Shown: positions 1-8,383 of the stretch, one piece after another
How the letters are laid out: each line of letters starts with the position of its first letter
Position numbering within the stretch: the first letter of the stretch is position 1
DNA from: Dolichospermum sp. FACHB-1091
Lineage (GTDB): Bacteria; Cyanobacteriota; Cyanobacteriia; Cyanobacteriales; Nostocaceae
Direction of reading: 5' to 3'
Assembly (NCBI RefSeq): GCF_014697585.1
Contig: NZ_JACJSB010000042.1
Location: 1-32,243, forward strand
DNA length: 32,243 nt
Made by a program: the position numbers and the translations under genes
Notes under the pieces: generated by a model
What the model was told of the DNA's origin: nothing
The model's input: only the letters and a program-made list of their open reading frames with translations
Database searches by the model: none

Positions 1-155
<155 letters not shown>

Positions 156-185
156 AATCCATCTTTAATTAATTGTTTTTCCTTA

Positions 186-210
186 ACCCTGCCTTGAGGT
201 AGGGTTTTTT
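186..210 (+). terminator. Intrinsic terminator of psbD
   Basis: The stem ACCCTGCC / GGTAGGGT (one wobble pair) closes a TTGA loop and runs into six T's, 30 bp after the psbD stop. It closes psbD as a single-gene transcript. Confidence 0.85.
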
Positions 211-242
211 ATGACATTATTTTTACAATATAATTTTCAGTA

Positions 243-270
243 TTGCAAATTTTTGTAGTTGTGTTATAGT
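243..270 (+). promoter_or_regulatory. Putative sigma-70-type promoter of the small RNA
   Basis: TTGCAA (243-248) and TATAGT (265-270) are separated by 16 bp, between the psbD terminator and a highly structured transcript. A start near 277 is predicted. This is read from consensus only. Confidence 0.5.
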
Positions 271-276
271 AACTTC

Positions 277-570
277 AGGTGAAAAACCCAAAGCTTTTTG
301 CTTTGCCTTTTGAGACTAAGACCGTTTAGGCAATAAGGAGGTGATGCCCATGATAGAAAGTAGTATAACCATGGGTCATCAAGTTGCAGTTAGCCGGCTG
401 TGCGCCGGGGCTGTTCTCTAAAAGTTAGCCTTAGTTTTATTGAGAACTAAGTAAGCTCAACTAGCTAGGCTAAAGGTCGGAGTCCCTTCCGGCAGTCTGG
501 TTGCAACTTGAAGACCCGCTAGACCGCCCTGACTTAGATTTTCTAATCTAAATCAGGGCGGATAGTTTTT
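277..570 (+). ncRNA. Structured small RNA candidate with its own terminator
   Basis: No credible ORF lies here, but there is dense nested complementarity. A hairpin forms at 289-305 (CAAAGC/GCTTTG). A stem of 343-352 with 370-380 has one bulged base. A long-range perfect 10-bp stem pairs 379-388 (TCAAGTTGCA) with 502-511. Inside it are a GC-rich hairpin at 394-408 and a stem 425-431/467-473, with an alternative hairpin 430-436/445-451. A 17-bp terminator stem (524-540/545-561, one mismatch) ends in T's at 566-570. It does not match the tmRNA, RNase P or SRP RNA signatures I know. I cannot exclude 6S RNA or a family already in Rfam. The exact 5' end is inferred from the promoter. Confidence 0.65.
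524..570 (+). terminator. Strong intrinsic terminator of the small RNA
   Basis: Near-perfect 17-bp inverted repeat (CCGCCCTGA...TCAGGGCGG arms, loop TTCT at 541-544) followed by ATAGTTTTT. Confidence 0.85.
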
Positions 571-1215
571 ATGGGGAGTTTTTCATTGAAAATCAAGTTA
601 TTACCAGAATTAAGTCGGAAATAAGGCTTATTTGTCAGGATTTGAACTTTTTTAACTCAATAGTGATTTTTTCCGCAATGGGTGATTAGCCGTGTAGATT
701 ATCGTCGGGGAACATTTGCCAGCGATAAAGCATCATCCACAGACATAGGCTTAGGCAAATAAAACAAAACAATCATCACAAATAAATGACGATCTAGAAA
801 AGTTTTGATTGAAAGTATGTTTCAAAACTCAGCCACGGTTCTGAGGGACAGAGCTTATGTACTGACCTTCGTTAATGAGAAGAGTTTGATGTGAGTGTAA
901 AGAGTGCGAATTTGACTCCTAGAGATTATTTTACCACTTTACTAGAAAAATTTACAGTCACTTCATCAAAACTTCTTATTTTAATCATTAACATACAGTT
1001 ATATTATAACTATATTCTATGATTATAAGTTTTTGTATAAGTTAATTGCATGAAAACTTAACGATTTGTTAATCAATTGTTAGTCTTTTGAAAACTAGAA
1101 TTGTTGTACTGGCAGCCATGCCCAATACACAGGTTTCAACAAGATGTCGCATTTCTAAGCAATTAGCTACAGATAACTTGGTTTATTCATGTAAGGTGTG
1201 AGGAGAAAAGGAAAG
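571..1215. other. Long intergenic leader upstream of the porin, no gene seen
   Basis: 645 bp without a convincing ORF. It becomes very AT-rich after about 930. The only clear structure is the palindrome at 997-1011. It probably holds the porin promoter and a long 5' untranslated region, but I could not fix a convincing -35/-10 pair. Confidence 0.5.
997..1011. promoter_or_regulatory. AT-rich palindrome upstream of the porin gene
   Basis: AGTTATA-T-TATAACT is a perfect 7+1+7 dyad about 200 bp upstream of the porin start. It could be an operator for a dimeric regulator or a chance AT dyad. Confidence 0.3.
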
Positions 1216-2961
1216 ATGTCTAATATCTTGTGGAAATCCCTGGTGGTTAGCCCAGCAGCTTTGGGAGCAGCGTTGTTATTATCTTCAACAGCGATAGCTG
1301 CGACCACAACCACCACAGAAACATCATCAGTGGAAACTTCCTCCGCAACAGAAGTTTCTCAAGAGCCAGAAGTATTGGTCAAAGAAACCAAAGCAGCCCA
1401 ATTTTTAGCTCAAGCTAAAGTCAACCGCTTCAGTAACGAAAACAATAATTCCCAGTCTCAGGTAACATCAGTTTCGCAGTTTTCTGACGTACAACCTACA
1501 GATTGGGCGTTTCAAGCCTTACAGTCCTTGGTTGAGCGCTACGGTTGTATTGCTGGTTATCCCAGTGGGACATTTCGCGGTAATCGCTCTTTAAGCCGTT
1601 ATGAATTTGCTGCTGGTTTAAATTCATGTTTAGATCGTGTAAATGAATTAATTGCCACAGCAACGGCTGATCTAGTTACCAAACAGGATTTAGCCACATT
1701 ACAGCGTTTGCAAGAAGAGTTTTCTGCCGAACTAGCAACTTTACGCGTTCGAGTGGACGCTTTAGAAGGACGCACTGCTGAATTAGAAGCAAATCAATTC
1801 TCCACTACCACTAAATTAAAAGGTGAAGCTATTTTTGCTGCTACCGATACTTTTGGTAATGAGACGGGTAAAGCAAACCGCGCAGTTTTGCAAAACAGAG
1901 TGCGTTTAGGCTTGGAAACCAGCTTTACCGGTAGGGATATGTTAACAACCCGGTTGTCCGCTGGTAATGCTACAGCCTTTGATTTCCGAGATAATGCAAA
2001 TGCTCCTGTTAATCCTGCTAATGCTGCTGAAATACGTAGTAACGCAGCAGGTAAACAAACCTTTGAAGTTGGTAGCACCAATAGGAACAGCGTAAAAATT
2101 GATAAGTTAACTTATGAAGCACCCGTAGGTCCAGCGAAGGTTTATCTAGCGGCTAGTGGTGGACAACATAGCGATTATGCGGCTGTTAATAATCCTTACT
2201 TCTTTGATAAAACAGATGGTGGTAAGGGTGCTTTAACCACTTTTGCGTCTGAAAATCCGATTTATCGCATTGGTGGTGGTTCTGGTATTGCTTTGAGTGT
2301 ACCCTTTGGGAAACCTGGTGATGGTTCCTTAAAACCAAGCTCATTAACATTAGGTTACTTAGCTTCAAATGCTAATAATCCTACTCCCAGTAATGGCTTG
2401 TTTGATGGGAATTATGCGGCTTTAGGTCAGTTAAACTTTAATGTTGGTAATCGTGTTGCTTTAGCTGCTACCTATGTCCACGGTTATCAAAAAGCAGGTA
2501 GCACCTTATTTGATTCAGCAATTGATGGTGGTAGTGCTTTAGTAGGTACTTCACAAGCTAATACTCCAACTGTAGCAGGTCCTAGCTCTAGCAACTCCTA
2601 TGGTGTTTCTGCTGCTATCAAGCCTAGCCAGAAATTGTCTCTAAGTGGTTTCGTTTCCTACCATGATGTGATTCCCGAAGGTGCTGGCGTTAGTAGAGAA
2701 GCTTGGAGTTATGGAGCGGGTTTAGCCTTACCTGATTTTGGTAAAAAAGGTAACGTCTTGGGTGTTTTTGGTGGTACTCAACCTTATTCACTCAGCGCGG
2801 GTGCTAGTCAGAGACCATACCAGGTTGAAGGCTTTTACAAGTATCAGGTTTCAGACAATATTTCTGTAACTCCTGGTGTGATTTGGGTAACATCTCCTGC
2901 ACAGACTACAACTAATAATGATGCCTTTATCGGTACACTGAGAACAACTTTCAGTTTCTAG
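1216..2961 (+). CDS. SLH-domain, OprB-type outer-membrane porin
   Basis: An outer-membrane beta-barrel for passive solute or ion uptake, anchored to the cell wall by an S-layer homology domain. The ATG at 1216 is preferred over an upstream GTG at 1198 because AGGAG at 1201-1205 is well spaced and it begins a clean signal peptide (residues 1-29). A Thr/Ser/Glu-rich linker follows. The SLH domain is at about 84-140 (FSDVQPTDWAFQAL, RYGCIAGYPSGTFRGNR, LSRYEFA). A short coiled coil lies at about 152-190, and a Gly/Asn-rich barrel extends to the terminal Phe (RTTFSF). At 581 residues it has the usual length and layout of cyanobacterial SLH porins. Substrate specificity cannot be read. Position downstream of a psbD copy matches my recollection of Nostoc genomes. 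Confidence 0.92.
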   Translation: MSNILWKSLVVSPAALGAALLLSSTAIAATTTTTETSSVETSSATEVSQEPEVLVKETKAAQFLAQAKVNRFSNENNNSQSQVTSVSQFSDVQPTDWAFQALQSLVERYGCIAGYPSGTFRGNRSLSRYEFAAGLNSCLDRVNELIATATADLVTKQDLATLQRLQEEFSAELATLRVRVDALEGRTAELEANQFSTTTKLKGEAIFAATDTFGNETGKANRAVLQNRVRLGLETSFTGRDMLTTRLSAGNATAFDFRDNANAPVNPANAAEIRSNAAGKQTFEVGSTNRNSVKIDKLTYEAPVGPAKVYLAASGGQHSDYAAVNNPYFFDKTDGGKGALTTFASENPIYRIGGGSGIALSVPFGKPGDGSLKPSSLTLGYLASNANNPTPSNGLFDGNYAALGQLNFNVGNRVALAATYVHGYQKAGSTLFDSAIDGGSALVGTSQANTPTVAGPSSSNSYGVSAAIKPSQKLSLSGFVSYHDVIPEGAGVSREAWSYGAGLALPDFGKKGNVLGVFGGTQPYSLSAGASQRPYQVEGFYKYQVSDNISVTPGVIWVTSPAQTTTNNDAFIGTLRTTFSF

Positions 2962-3014
2962 ACTCTTGAAAGTCTGCTGATACAGCAAGTTCAGCTTGAG
3001 TGAGGTACAGCTTA

Positions 3015-3033
3015 TGCGGGCAAGATGCCCGCA
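3015..3033. repeat. Hairpin TGCGGGC-aagat-GCCCGCA
   Basis: A perfect 7-bp stem without a T tract, of the kind scattered through cyanobacterial intergenic DNA. It could stabilise the porin mRNA 3' end. Weak repeat-like sequence rich in GACGC/GGCGC words follows at about 3131-3155. Confidence 0.5.
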
Positions 3034-3223
3034 CCACAGGAGTTTTATCCTGAATATTTGTACTTCATAATAATAAGAACTGCTGTAATTTAAAAAATTA
3101 GGCTCTGGTGAGCAAAAATATGAATTTGTCTGACGCTAAGGCGCAAAGACGCGAAAACTAAGAGTTTGAGAAATGAAATTTTTGATTTTCATAGCTCAAT
3201 ATGACTACGCCAAAATTATTTTA

Positions 3224-3250
3224 CCCTGCCATGAGGCGGGGGTTTTTTTT
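3224..3250 (+). terminator. Intrinsic terminator between the porin and the Rrf2 gene
   Basis: The stem CCCTGCC / GGCGGGG (one wobble), loop ATGA and eight T's make a classical terminator. It is closely related in sequence to the psbD terminator at 186-210. A second small hairpin (3264-3268/3280-3284) follows. The remaining 2962-3356 gap holds no credible gene; the short open frame across it is interrupted by these hairpins. Confidence 0.7.
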
Positions 3251-3356
3251 AGGGGCAATAAAAACCCCAGTGGAAAACGGGGGTATACTGGAAAAGAGGG
3301 GAACTGTTGGATTTTGTTCATCTTCATGCTTCAACTTTCATCTTGGATGACTACTT

Positions 3357-3794
3357 GTGGAACTATCATGTAAATCTGAATACGCAATTTTGGCGTTATT
3401 AGAAATGGCTACTCATTACGAAAACGGTGAACCGATGCAAATTCGGCAAATCGCTATGCAACAAAAGATACCTGATCGTTATTTAGAACAACTGTTAGCA
3501 AGTTTGCGGCGTGGGGGTATAGTGAAAAGTCAACGGGGTTCAAAAGGCGGTTATTTATTGGCGCGAGAACCTCGGAAAATTAGTATCTTTGATATTTTAG
3601 AATGTTTGGAAGGTTTAGATGTACAGACAAGTGATCAGGATTCTCACCGCACAAGTTTAGATCATACTGTGGTGACGGAAATTTGGCAAGAGGCACGTCA
3701 AGCGGCAAATTCAGTGTTACAAAACTATTCACTTCAGGATCTTTGTGAAAAACGAGATTCCCGAAAGCAGTTGGATATCATGTACTACATTTAA
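3357..3794 (+). CDS. Rrf2-family transcriptional regulator (CymR-like)
   Basis: A 145-residue winged-helix repressor. The GTG at 3357 gives the family's usual N-terminus (MELSCKSEYAILALLEMA), with the recognition region around IRQIAMQQKIPDRYLEQLLASLRRGGIVKSQRGSKGGYLLAR. Iron-sulphur Rrf2 proteins such as IscR carry three cysteines after about residue 90. That stretch has none here, so this is a non-cluster type. It lies 17 bp upstream of cysK in the same direction, like the Rrf2 protein CymR, which controls cysteine genes and binds CysK in Firmicutes. The role in sulphur control is inferred from that. No strong Shine-Dalgarno sequence precedes the GTG. Confidence 0.88.
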   Translation: MELSCKSEYAILALLEMATHYENGEPMQIRQIAMQQKIPDRYLEQLLASLRRGGIVKSQRGSKGGYLLAREPRKISIFDILECLEGLDVQTSDQDSHRTSLDHTVVTEIWQEARQAANSVLQNYSLQDLCEKRDSRKQLDIMYYI

Positions 3795-3811
3795 GGACGT
3801 AAAAACTTATC

Positions 3812-4759
3812 ATGGTAATTGTCAAAAATATTACGGAATTGGTGGGACAGACACCTTTAGTACAGTTAAACCGGATTCCCCAAGAGTTAGGTTGTGTGGC
3901 TAGAATTGTGGTGAAATTGGAAAGTATGAACCCCTCTGCATCAGTAAAAGACCGGATTGGGGTAAGTATGATTGATGCTGCGGAGAAAGAAGGATTAATC
4001 GCTCCGGGGAAGACGATTTTAGTAGAGCCAACATCGGGAAATACGGGTATTGCTTTGGCAATGGCGGCGGCGGCTATGGGGTATAAATTAATTTTAACCA
4101 TGCCAGAAACCATGAGCGCGGAACGGCGAGCAATGTTAAGGGCTTATGGGGCAGAATTGGAACTCACGCCGGGAATTGCGGGGATGAGTGGGGCGATTCG
4201 TCGGGCCCAGGAGATAGTGGATAAAACACCGTATTCTTATATGTTACAGCAATTTCGTAACCCGGCTAATGCCCAAATTCACCGGGAAACTACGGCGGAA
4301 GAAATTTGGTCAGATACCGATGGTCAGGTAGATATAATTGTGGCGGGAGTGGGGACAGGTGGTACTATTACTGGGGTGTCGGAAGTCATTAAAAAACGGA
4401 AGCCGAGTTTTACCAGTATAGCGGTAGAACCAGCTAATAGCCCTATATTATCTGGTGGTAAACCAGGTCCTCACAAAATTCAAGGGATTGGGGCGGGTTT
4501 TATTCCCCAGGTATTAAAAGTAGAATTAATTGATGAGGTGATTACGGTTACTGATGAGGAGGCGATCGCTTATAGTCGTAAATTAGCAAGGGAAGAAGGA
4601 TTATTATCGGGAATTTCCACCGGTGCGGCCCTTTGTGCAGCCATTCGTGTAGGCCAACGTCCAGAAAATCGAGAGCGGTTAATTGTGATGATTCAGCCTA
4701 GTTTCGGTGAGAGATACTTAAGTACACCTTTATTCCAAGATATAGAAAACAGTAACTAA
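3812..4759 (+). CDS. cysK: Cysteine synthase (O-acetylserine sulfhydrylase)
   Basis: PLP enzyme that makes cysteine from O-acetylserine and sulphide in the cytoplasm. The PLP lysine is K46 in SVKDR. The substrate loop TSGNTG is at 74-79, the phosphate-binding GTGGT at 181-185, and the SGISTGAA segment follows near 267. The 315-residue length is normal. The C-terminus ends in DIENSN rather than the Ile that CysK usually presents to serine acetyltransferase. It is the second gene of a pair with the Rrf2 regulator and probably shares its transcript. Confidence 0.95.
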   Translation: MVIVKNITELVGQTPLVQLNRIPQELGCVARIVVKLESMNPSASVKDRIGVSMIDAAEKEGLIAPGKTILVEPTSGNTGIALAMAAAAMGYKLILTMPETMSAERRAMLRAYGAELELTPGIAGMSGAIRRAQEIVDKTPYSYMLQQFRNPANAQIHRETTAEEIWSDTDGQVDIIVAGVGTGGTITGVSEVIKKRKPSFTSIAVEPANSPILSGGKPGPHKIQGIGAGFIPQVLKVELIDEVITVTDEEAIAYSRKLAREEGLLSGISTGAALCAAIRVGQRPENRERLIVMIQPSFGERYLSTPLFQDIENSN

Positions 4760-4784
4760 TGTCAATTAACAACCTATTGGATTC

Positions 4785-5474
4785 ATGTCCGATTTTAACC
4801 ATTACGATACCTTAAAAGTCAGTAATAATGCCAGCCAAGCGGAGATCAAACAAGCCTATCGCCGTTTGGTCAAGATTTTCCATCCTGATATTAATCAAGA
4901 AATAACAGATAATGAAGGAATTATTCGTGTTAATGCTGCTTATGAAGTTTTAAGTGACAGTAAAAGTCGTCTTAATTATGATCAAGAACTGCGCTATAGT
5001 CAGAATAATTCCCATTATACTCGCCAAAAACGCTCAGAGTCTGCCCAAGAGCATTATAAAGCGACTAGAAAAGTTAGAAAAGATGTTGATGAGAACATTG
5101 AAGAATGGTTAAAACTAGTTTATAAACCAGTAAATCGGATACTTGGAACAATTCTCAATTCTTTAAAAGAACAAATTGAGGAATTAGCCGCAGATCCTTT
5201 TGATGATGATCTTTTAGACGAATTTCAAGATTATTTAGAATCCTGTAGAGAAGACTTAAAAGACGCTCAAATCAAGTTTCGTTCTTTACCAAATCCTGTT
5301 AATTTTGCAGCAGCAGCGGCACACATTTACTACTGTATGAGTCAAATAGGGGAGGGAATTGAAGAGTTAGCTTATTTCCCGTTAAGCTATGATGAACGTT
5401 ATTTACACACAGGCCAGGAATTATTTCGGATAGCTAGAAGATTGTATAGTGAAGCGCAAGAGTCAGTTAATTAA
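4785..5474 (+). CDS. J-domain protein (DnaJ-like co-chaperone)
   Basis: The N-terminal J domain (about residues 5-68) has the HPD motif at 33-35, needed to stimulate DnaK ATPase. There is no Gly/Phe-rich region or zinc finger, so this is a type III J protein. The remaining part to residue 229 is acidic and helical with no recognised domain and probably chooses the client. It follows cysK by 25 bp and may be co-transcribed, though no functional link is evident. Confidence 0.85.
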   Translation: MSDFNHYDTLKVSNNASQAEIKQAYRRLVKIFHPDINQEITDNEGIIRVNAAYEVLSDSKSRLNYDQELRYSQNNSHYTRQKRSESAQEHYKATRKVRKDVDENIEEWLKLVYKPVNRILGTILNSLKEQIEELAADPFDDDLLDEFQDYLESCREDLKDAQIKFRSLPNPVNFAAAAAHIYYCMSQIGEGIEELAYFPLSYDERYLHTGQELFRIARRLYSEAQESVN

Positions 5475-5695
5475 TGGGTAATTAACTTATCACCTTTGGC
5501 TAAAACTTGTTGCTTACCGGGTGACAGCCGCTCCCATGCTTCCATTAGAATAAGAAATGTCTAGACAAGTCTGGGACTCGGATTTATATAGCAGTTTTCT
5601 TGAGTTAGAGTAAGGCAAAAAAGGAGGACATCGGGGATGTATAGTTACCAAAAAGCGGTAAAATGCTAAGTTGGAAGCCTATAGTGACAATTAAT

Positions 5696-5720
5696 TTTAA
5701 TTTAATCAAATTAAATTAAA
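5696..5720. promoter_or_regulatory. Perfect AT palindrome upstream of aroA
   Basis: Arms TTTAATTTAAT and ATTAAATTAAA (11 bp each, exact) surround CAA, about 45 bp before the aroA start. It may be an operator or a leader hairpin. The rest of the 5475-5764 gap shows nothing clear. Confidence 0.35.
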
Positions 5721-5764
5721 TCGCTTTTTAGCTTCTGTATCTATTTTAAAGTCATTATATACTA

Positions 5765-7114
5765 ATGTCTGCTGTTGTGATTACTTTAGAAACTCAGGCA
5801 AACTCTTCTGATCACTTAACTATTCAGCCACCCTTAGCTGGCCTATCTCTCCAGGGAATTATCCGTGTACCGGGAGATAAATCTATTTCCCATCGAGCTT
5901 TAATGTTAGGTGCAATCGCTTACGGTGAAACTCAAATTCAAGGGCTACTTTTAGGGGAAGATCCCCGCAGTACAGCCGCCTGTTTTCGGGCTTTAGGTGC
6001 GGAAATTTCGGAATTAAATACAGAATTAGTCACAGTTAAAGGCATCGGTTTGGGCAATTTCCAAGAACCTATAGATGTCTTAGATGCTGGTAATTCTGGA
6101 ACAACCATGAGGTTGATGTTGGGGTTATTGGCATCCCATCCAGGACGATTTTTTACAGTCACAGGCGACAGTTCTTTGCGATCGCGTCCCATGTCCCGTG
6201 TCGTCAAACCGCTACAACAAATGGGAGCGCAAATCTGGGGACGTAAAGGAAATACCCTAGCACCCCTAGCCATTCAAGGACAAGCCCTACAACCGATTCA
6301 TTATCATTCTCCCATTGCTTCGGCTCAAGTTAAATCCTGTATCCTCCTGGCTGGTTTAAACACTGAGGGAAAAACAACTGTCACAGAGCCAGCTTTATCA
6401 CGAGATCACAGTGAACGGATGTTAAGAGCTTATGGAGCGGAATTGAGTATAGATCCAGACAGCAATAGCGTTACTATCACTGGTGGAGCGAAACTTTATG
6501 GACAAAAGGTAATTGTACCTGGTGATATCAGTTCAGCGGCTTTTTGGTTAGTTGCGGGTGCGATAGTTCCTGGTTCAAATCTGGTAGTGGAAAATGTCGG
6601 TGTTAATCCCACCCGCACCGGTATTTTAGAAGCTTTGGAACTCATGGGAGCAGATATTCAACTAGAAAATCAGCGGGAAGTCGCAGGAGAACCGGTAGCT
6701 GATATCCGCGTCCGTTCTGGTGGTTTAAAAAGCTGTACCATTGCTGGTGATATTATTCCCAGATTAATTGATGAAATTCCAATTTTAGCAGTGGCGGCGG
6801 TTTTTGCCCAAGGAACAACAATTATTAGAGATGCGGAGGAGTTACGAGTTAAAGAGAGCGATCGCATTACCGTGATGGCACAACAACTCAATAAAATGGG
6901 TGCAAAAGTTACTGAGTTACCTGATGGTATGGAAATTATTGGTGGTACTCCCTTAATAGGTGCTGAAGTAGATAGTCATACAGATCATCGTATTGCCATG
7001 AGTTTGAGTATAGCTGCTCTCAATGCTACTGGTAAAACTACTATTTACCGCGCTGAAGCAGCAGCTATATCTTATCCCAATTTCACCAGCACACTTAGGG
7101 AAATTTGTCAATAA
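5765..7114 (+). CDS. aroA: 3-phosphoshikimate 1-carboxyvinyltransferase (EPSP synthase), class II type
   Basis: Shikimate-pathway enzyme that joins phosphoenolpyruvate to shikimate 3-phosphate. Visible motifs are GDKS at 37-40 followed by [14 protein letters not shown] at 107-116, SAQVK at 186-190, RDHSE at 213-217, NPTR at 281-284, and KESDRI and DHRIAMS near the C-terminus. GDK[S/T], SAQxK, RxH[S/T]E and NxTR together are the signature of class II enzymes, many of which bind glyphosate poorly; actual tolerance is not shown. The length of 449 is normal, and the first 20 or so residues before the PEP-binding core are a variable leader. The gene stands alone; a heptamer array begins 6 bp after the stop. 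Confidence 0.95.
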   Translation: MSAVVITLETQANSSDHLTIQPPLAGLSLQGIIRVPGDKSISHRALMLGAIAYGETQIQGLLLGEDPRSTAACFRALGAEISELNTELVTVKGIGLGNFQEPIDVLDAGNSGTTMRLMLGLLASHPGRFFTVTGDSSLRSRPMSRVVKPLQQMGAQIWGRKGNTLAPLAIQGQALQPIHYHSPIASAQVKSCILLAGLNTEGKTTVTEPALSRDHSERMLRAYGAELSIDPDSNSVTITGGAKLYGQKVIVPGDISSAAFWLVAGAIVPGSNLVVENVGVNPTRTGILEALELMGADIQLENQREVAGEPVADIRVRSGGLKSCTIAGDIIPRLIDEIPILAVAAVFAQGTTIIRDAEELRVKESDRITVMAQQLNKMGAKVTELPDGMEIIGGTPLIGAEVDSHTDHRIAMSLSIAALNATGKTTIYRAEAAAISYPNFTSTLREICQ

Positions 7115-7120
7115 TTTTTT

Positions 7121-7231
7121 AGGAACAGGGAACAGGGAACAGGGAACAGGGAACAGGGGACAGGGAACAGGGAACAGGGGACAGGGAACAGGGAACAGGG
7201 GACAGGGAACAGGGAACAGGGGACAGGGAAG
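7121..7231. repeat. Heptamer array (STRR), unit GGGAACA with GGGGACA variants
   Basis: Perfect 7-bp periodicity. Units alternate so that a 21-bp higher-order pattern (two GGGAACA plus one GGGGACA) recurs about four times, pointing to expansion in blocks of three heptamers. Confidence 0.9.
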
Positions 7232-7233
7232 AG

Positions 7234-7310
7234 GTTTTGGGCAACTTTACTTTTCGTTACTTTTCGTTACTTTTCGTTACTTATGTCGTTTTTTTCCGTT
7301 CACTTACTTA
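7234..7310. repeat. Dispersed repeat with TACTTTTCGT tandem core, copy 1
   Basis: GGCAACTTTACTTTTCGTTAC ... TTTTTTTCCGTTCAC also occurs at 18995-19052. Here the inner word TTTTCGTTAC is present three times in tandem, and only once in the other copy. Both copies follow GGGAACA-type heptamers. Confidence 0.8.
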
Positions 7311-7366
7311 AATAACCAAATTGTTGATATCTGACGCACCTTACAACAGATTTTTTAGTGTGACAC

Positions 7367-7379
7367 TTGCGTAAGTCCT
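7367..7379 (-). repeat. Isolated 13-bp end AGGACTTACGCAA (solo copy)
   Basis: The same 13 bp form the terminal inverted repeats of the element at 29914-30005 and occur again at 10566-10578. Here only one end is present. Confidence 0.6.
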
Positions 7380-7388
7380 AATTATCCA

Positions 7389-8165
7389 TTACCTAACTAA
7401 CTGCATTGCTGAATTAAAAAATTGCCGACATAGGCCTTTAGTAATTAAAATGCTTGTGAATAAGTTTGTGACAGCTACCATAAAAATAATTAAAATTTCG
7501 TAGGATACAGCCTCTAGAGGTGTGACACCGGCTAATAATTGTCCGTTGGTGAAGGTTGGTATTGTCACCATACCAATTAACATCATTTGGTTTAAAGTCG
7601 GCATAAATGCGGCGCGAATAGCTTCTTTACGGTAGGGTTTAATAGCCTGTTCGGGAGTTGCACCTAAGCTTAAATGGGTTTCTATTTCTGTAGGAAATTG
7701 ATTTATAGTAGTAACCAAACGTTCTCCCGCTACGACAGCAGCATTCATAGCATTACCCAACAATATCCCAGCTAAAGGAATCAAATAGCGGGGTTCATAC
7801 CATTTATCTGGTTGAATAATTAAAAAGTTGGTGTAAAGCAATGTTAAGGCCGTACTCACAAAAATTGCTATCCCAACCAAAGGTAAAACCTGGGGGATTT
7901 TTCGACTGATGCGATTACGAGTAATAATTGCAGTAATGGTCAGAATTATTGCTAAAATCCCTACTACTGCCCAAACATTATTCAGGGCAAAAATGAACTC
8001 AAAAATGTATCCTAGTATAAGTAATTGGAGGATAGTTCTACCAGTAGCCACACTTAAATTTAATTCTAGTCCTAATTGTTCCCAAGCTGATATACCAATG
8101 GCAATAGCCATTAAGCCCACAGCTAAAGCCAAATCTACCATATCGAGTTTAATTAGCTCTGGCAT
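7389..8165 (-). CDS. FetB/UPF0014-family ABC permease (metal export-like)
   Basis: A polytopic membrane protein with seven or so hydrophobic segments. Family features include ATGRTILQLLILGY and the conserved region GNAMNAAVVAGERL...HLSLGATPEQAIKPYRKEAIRAAFMPTLNQMMLIGMVTIPTFTNGQLL. The frame extends to a TTG at 8252, but the ATG at 8165 gives 258 residues, the usual family length, and removes a charged non-family leader. E. coli FetB works with the ATPase FetA in iron export. No ATPase gene is adjacent here, so the partner must be elsewhere or the protein acts alone. Substrate is inferred from the family only. Confidence 0.82.
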   Translation of the reverse strand: MPELIKLDMVDLALAVGLMAIAIGISAWEQLGLELNLSVATGRTILQLLILGYIFEFIFALNNVWAVVGILAIILTITAIITRNRISRKIPQVLPLVGIAIFVSTALTLLYTNFLIIQPDKWYEPRYLIPLAGILLGNAMNAAVVAGERLVTTINQFPTEIETHLSLGATPEQAIKPYRKEAIRAAFMPTLNQMMLIGMVTIPTFTNGQLLAGVTPLEAVSYEILIIFMVAVTNLFTSILITKGLCRQFFNSAMQLVR

Positions 8166-8244
8166 AGTTTCTGTACCTGTTAACAAATGAAAACTTGACA
8201 AAGTTATATCTTGCACCTGGTTCTGACGATTAAAAATCGCATCC

Positions 8245-8340
8245 ACAAACAAAGTCCACCTGTGTGGACTAACACTAAATTAATATATTAACCCACCTAC
8301 GTGGGTTTTGACTGTGTAGCCGCGACTTCCAGTCGCTCCA
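8245..8340. repeat. Triple-hairpin intergenic repeat, copy 1
   Basis: Three consecutive perfect stems: AGTCCAC/GTGGACT (8253-8270), AACCCAC/GTGGGTT (8290-8307) and GCGACT/AGTCGC (8322-8336). The block recurs in the same order at 9601-9692, on the other side of the aminotransferase gene. Confidence 0.8.
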
Positions 8341-8383
8341 TACAAGAAGTGTGCTTTTGTATCTACAAATAAAATAAAAACTC

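Noticed and set aside
277-570. Cobalamin or other riboswitch controlling the porin
   Set aside because: No B12-box or other aptamer consensus I know, and the start codon is 645 bp beyond the terminator. Long-range attenuation is not formally excluded.
3173-3373. Small ORF of 66 codons upstream of the Rrf2 gene
   Set aside because: It crosses a clear terminator with eight T's and overlaps the regulator start; no family signature.
7121-7231. CRISPR-like array
   Set aside because: Units are 7 bp with no unique spacers; it is a simple tandem heptamer array. The same holds for the other arrays.
7023-7334. ORF with repeated Gly-Thr-Gly-Asn-Arg peptide
   Set aside because: Out-of-frame read of the aroA end plus the heptamer array; the peptide repeat is a by-product of 7-bp periodicity.
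8165-8252. Upstream TTG start of the FetB-like permease
   Set aside because: It adds 29 residues not typical of the family and reaches into the hairpin repeat.
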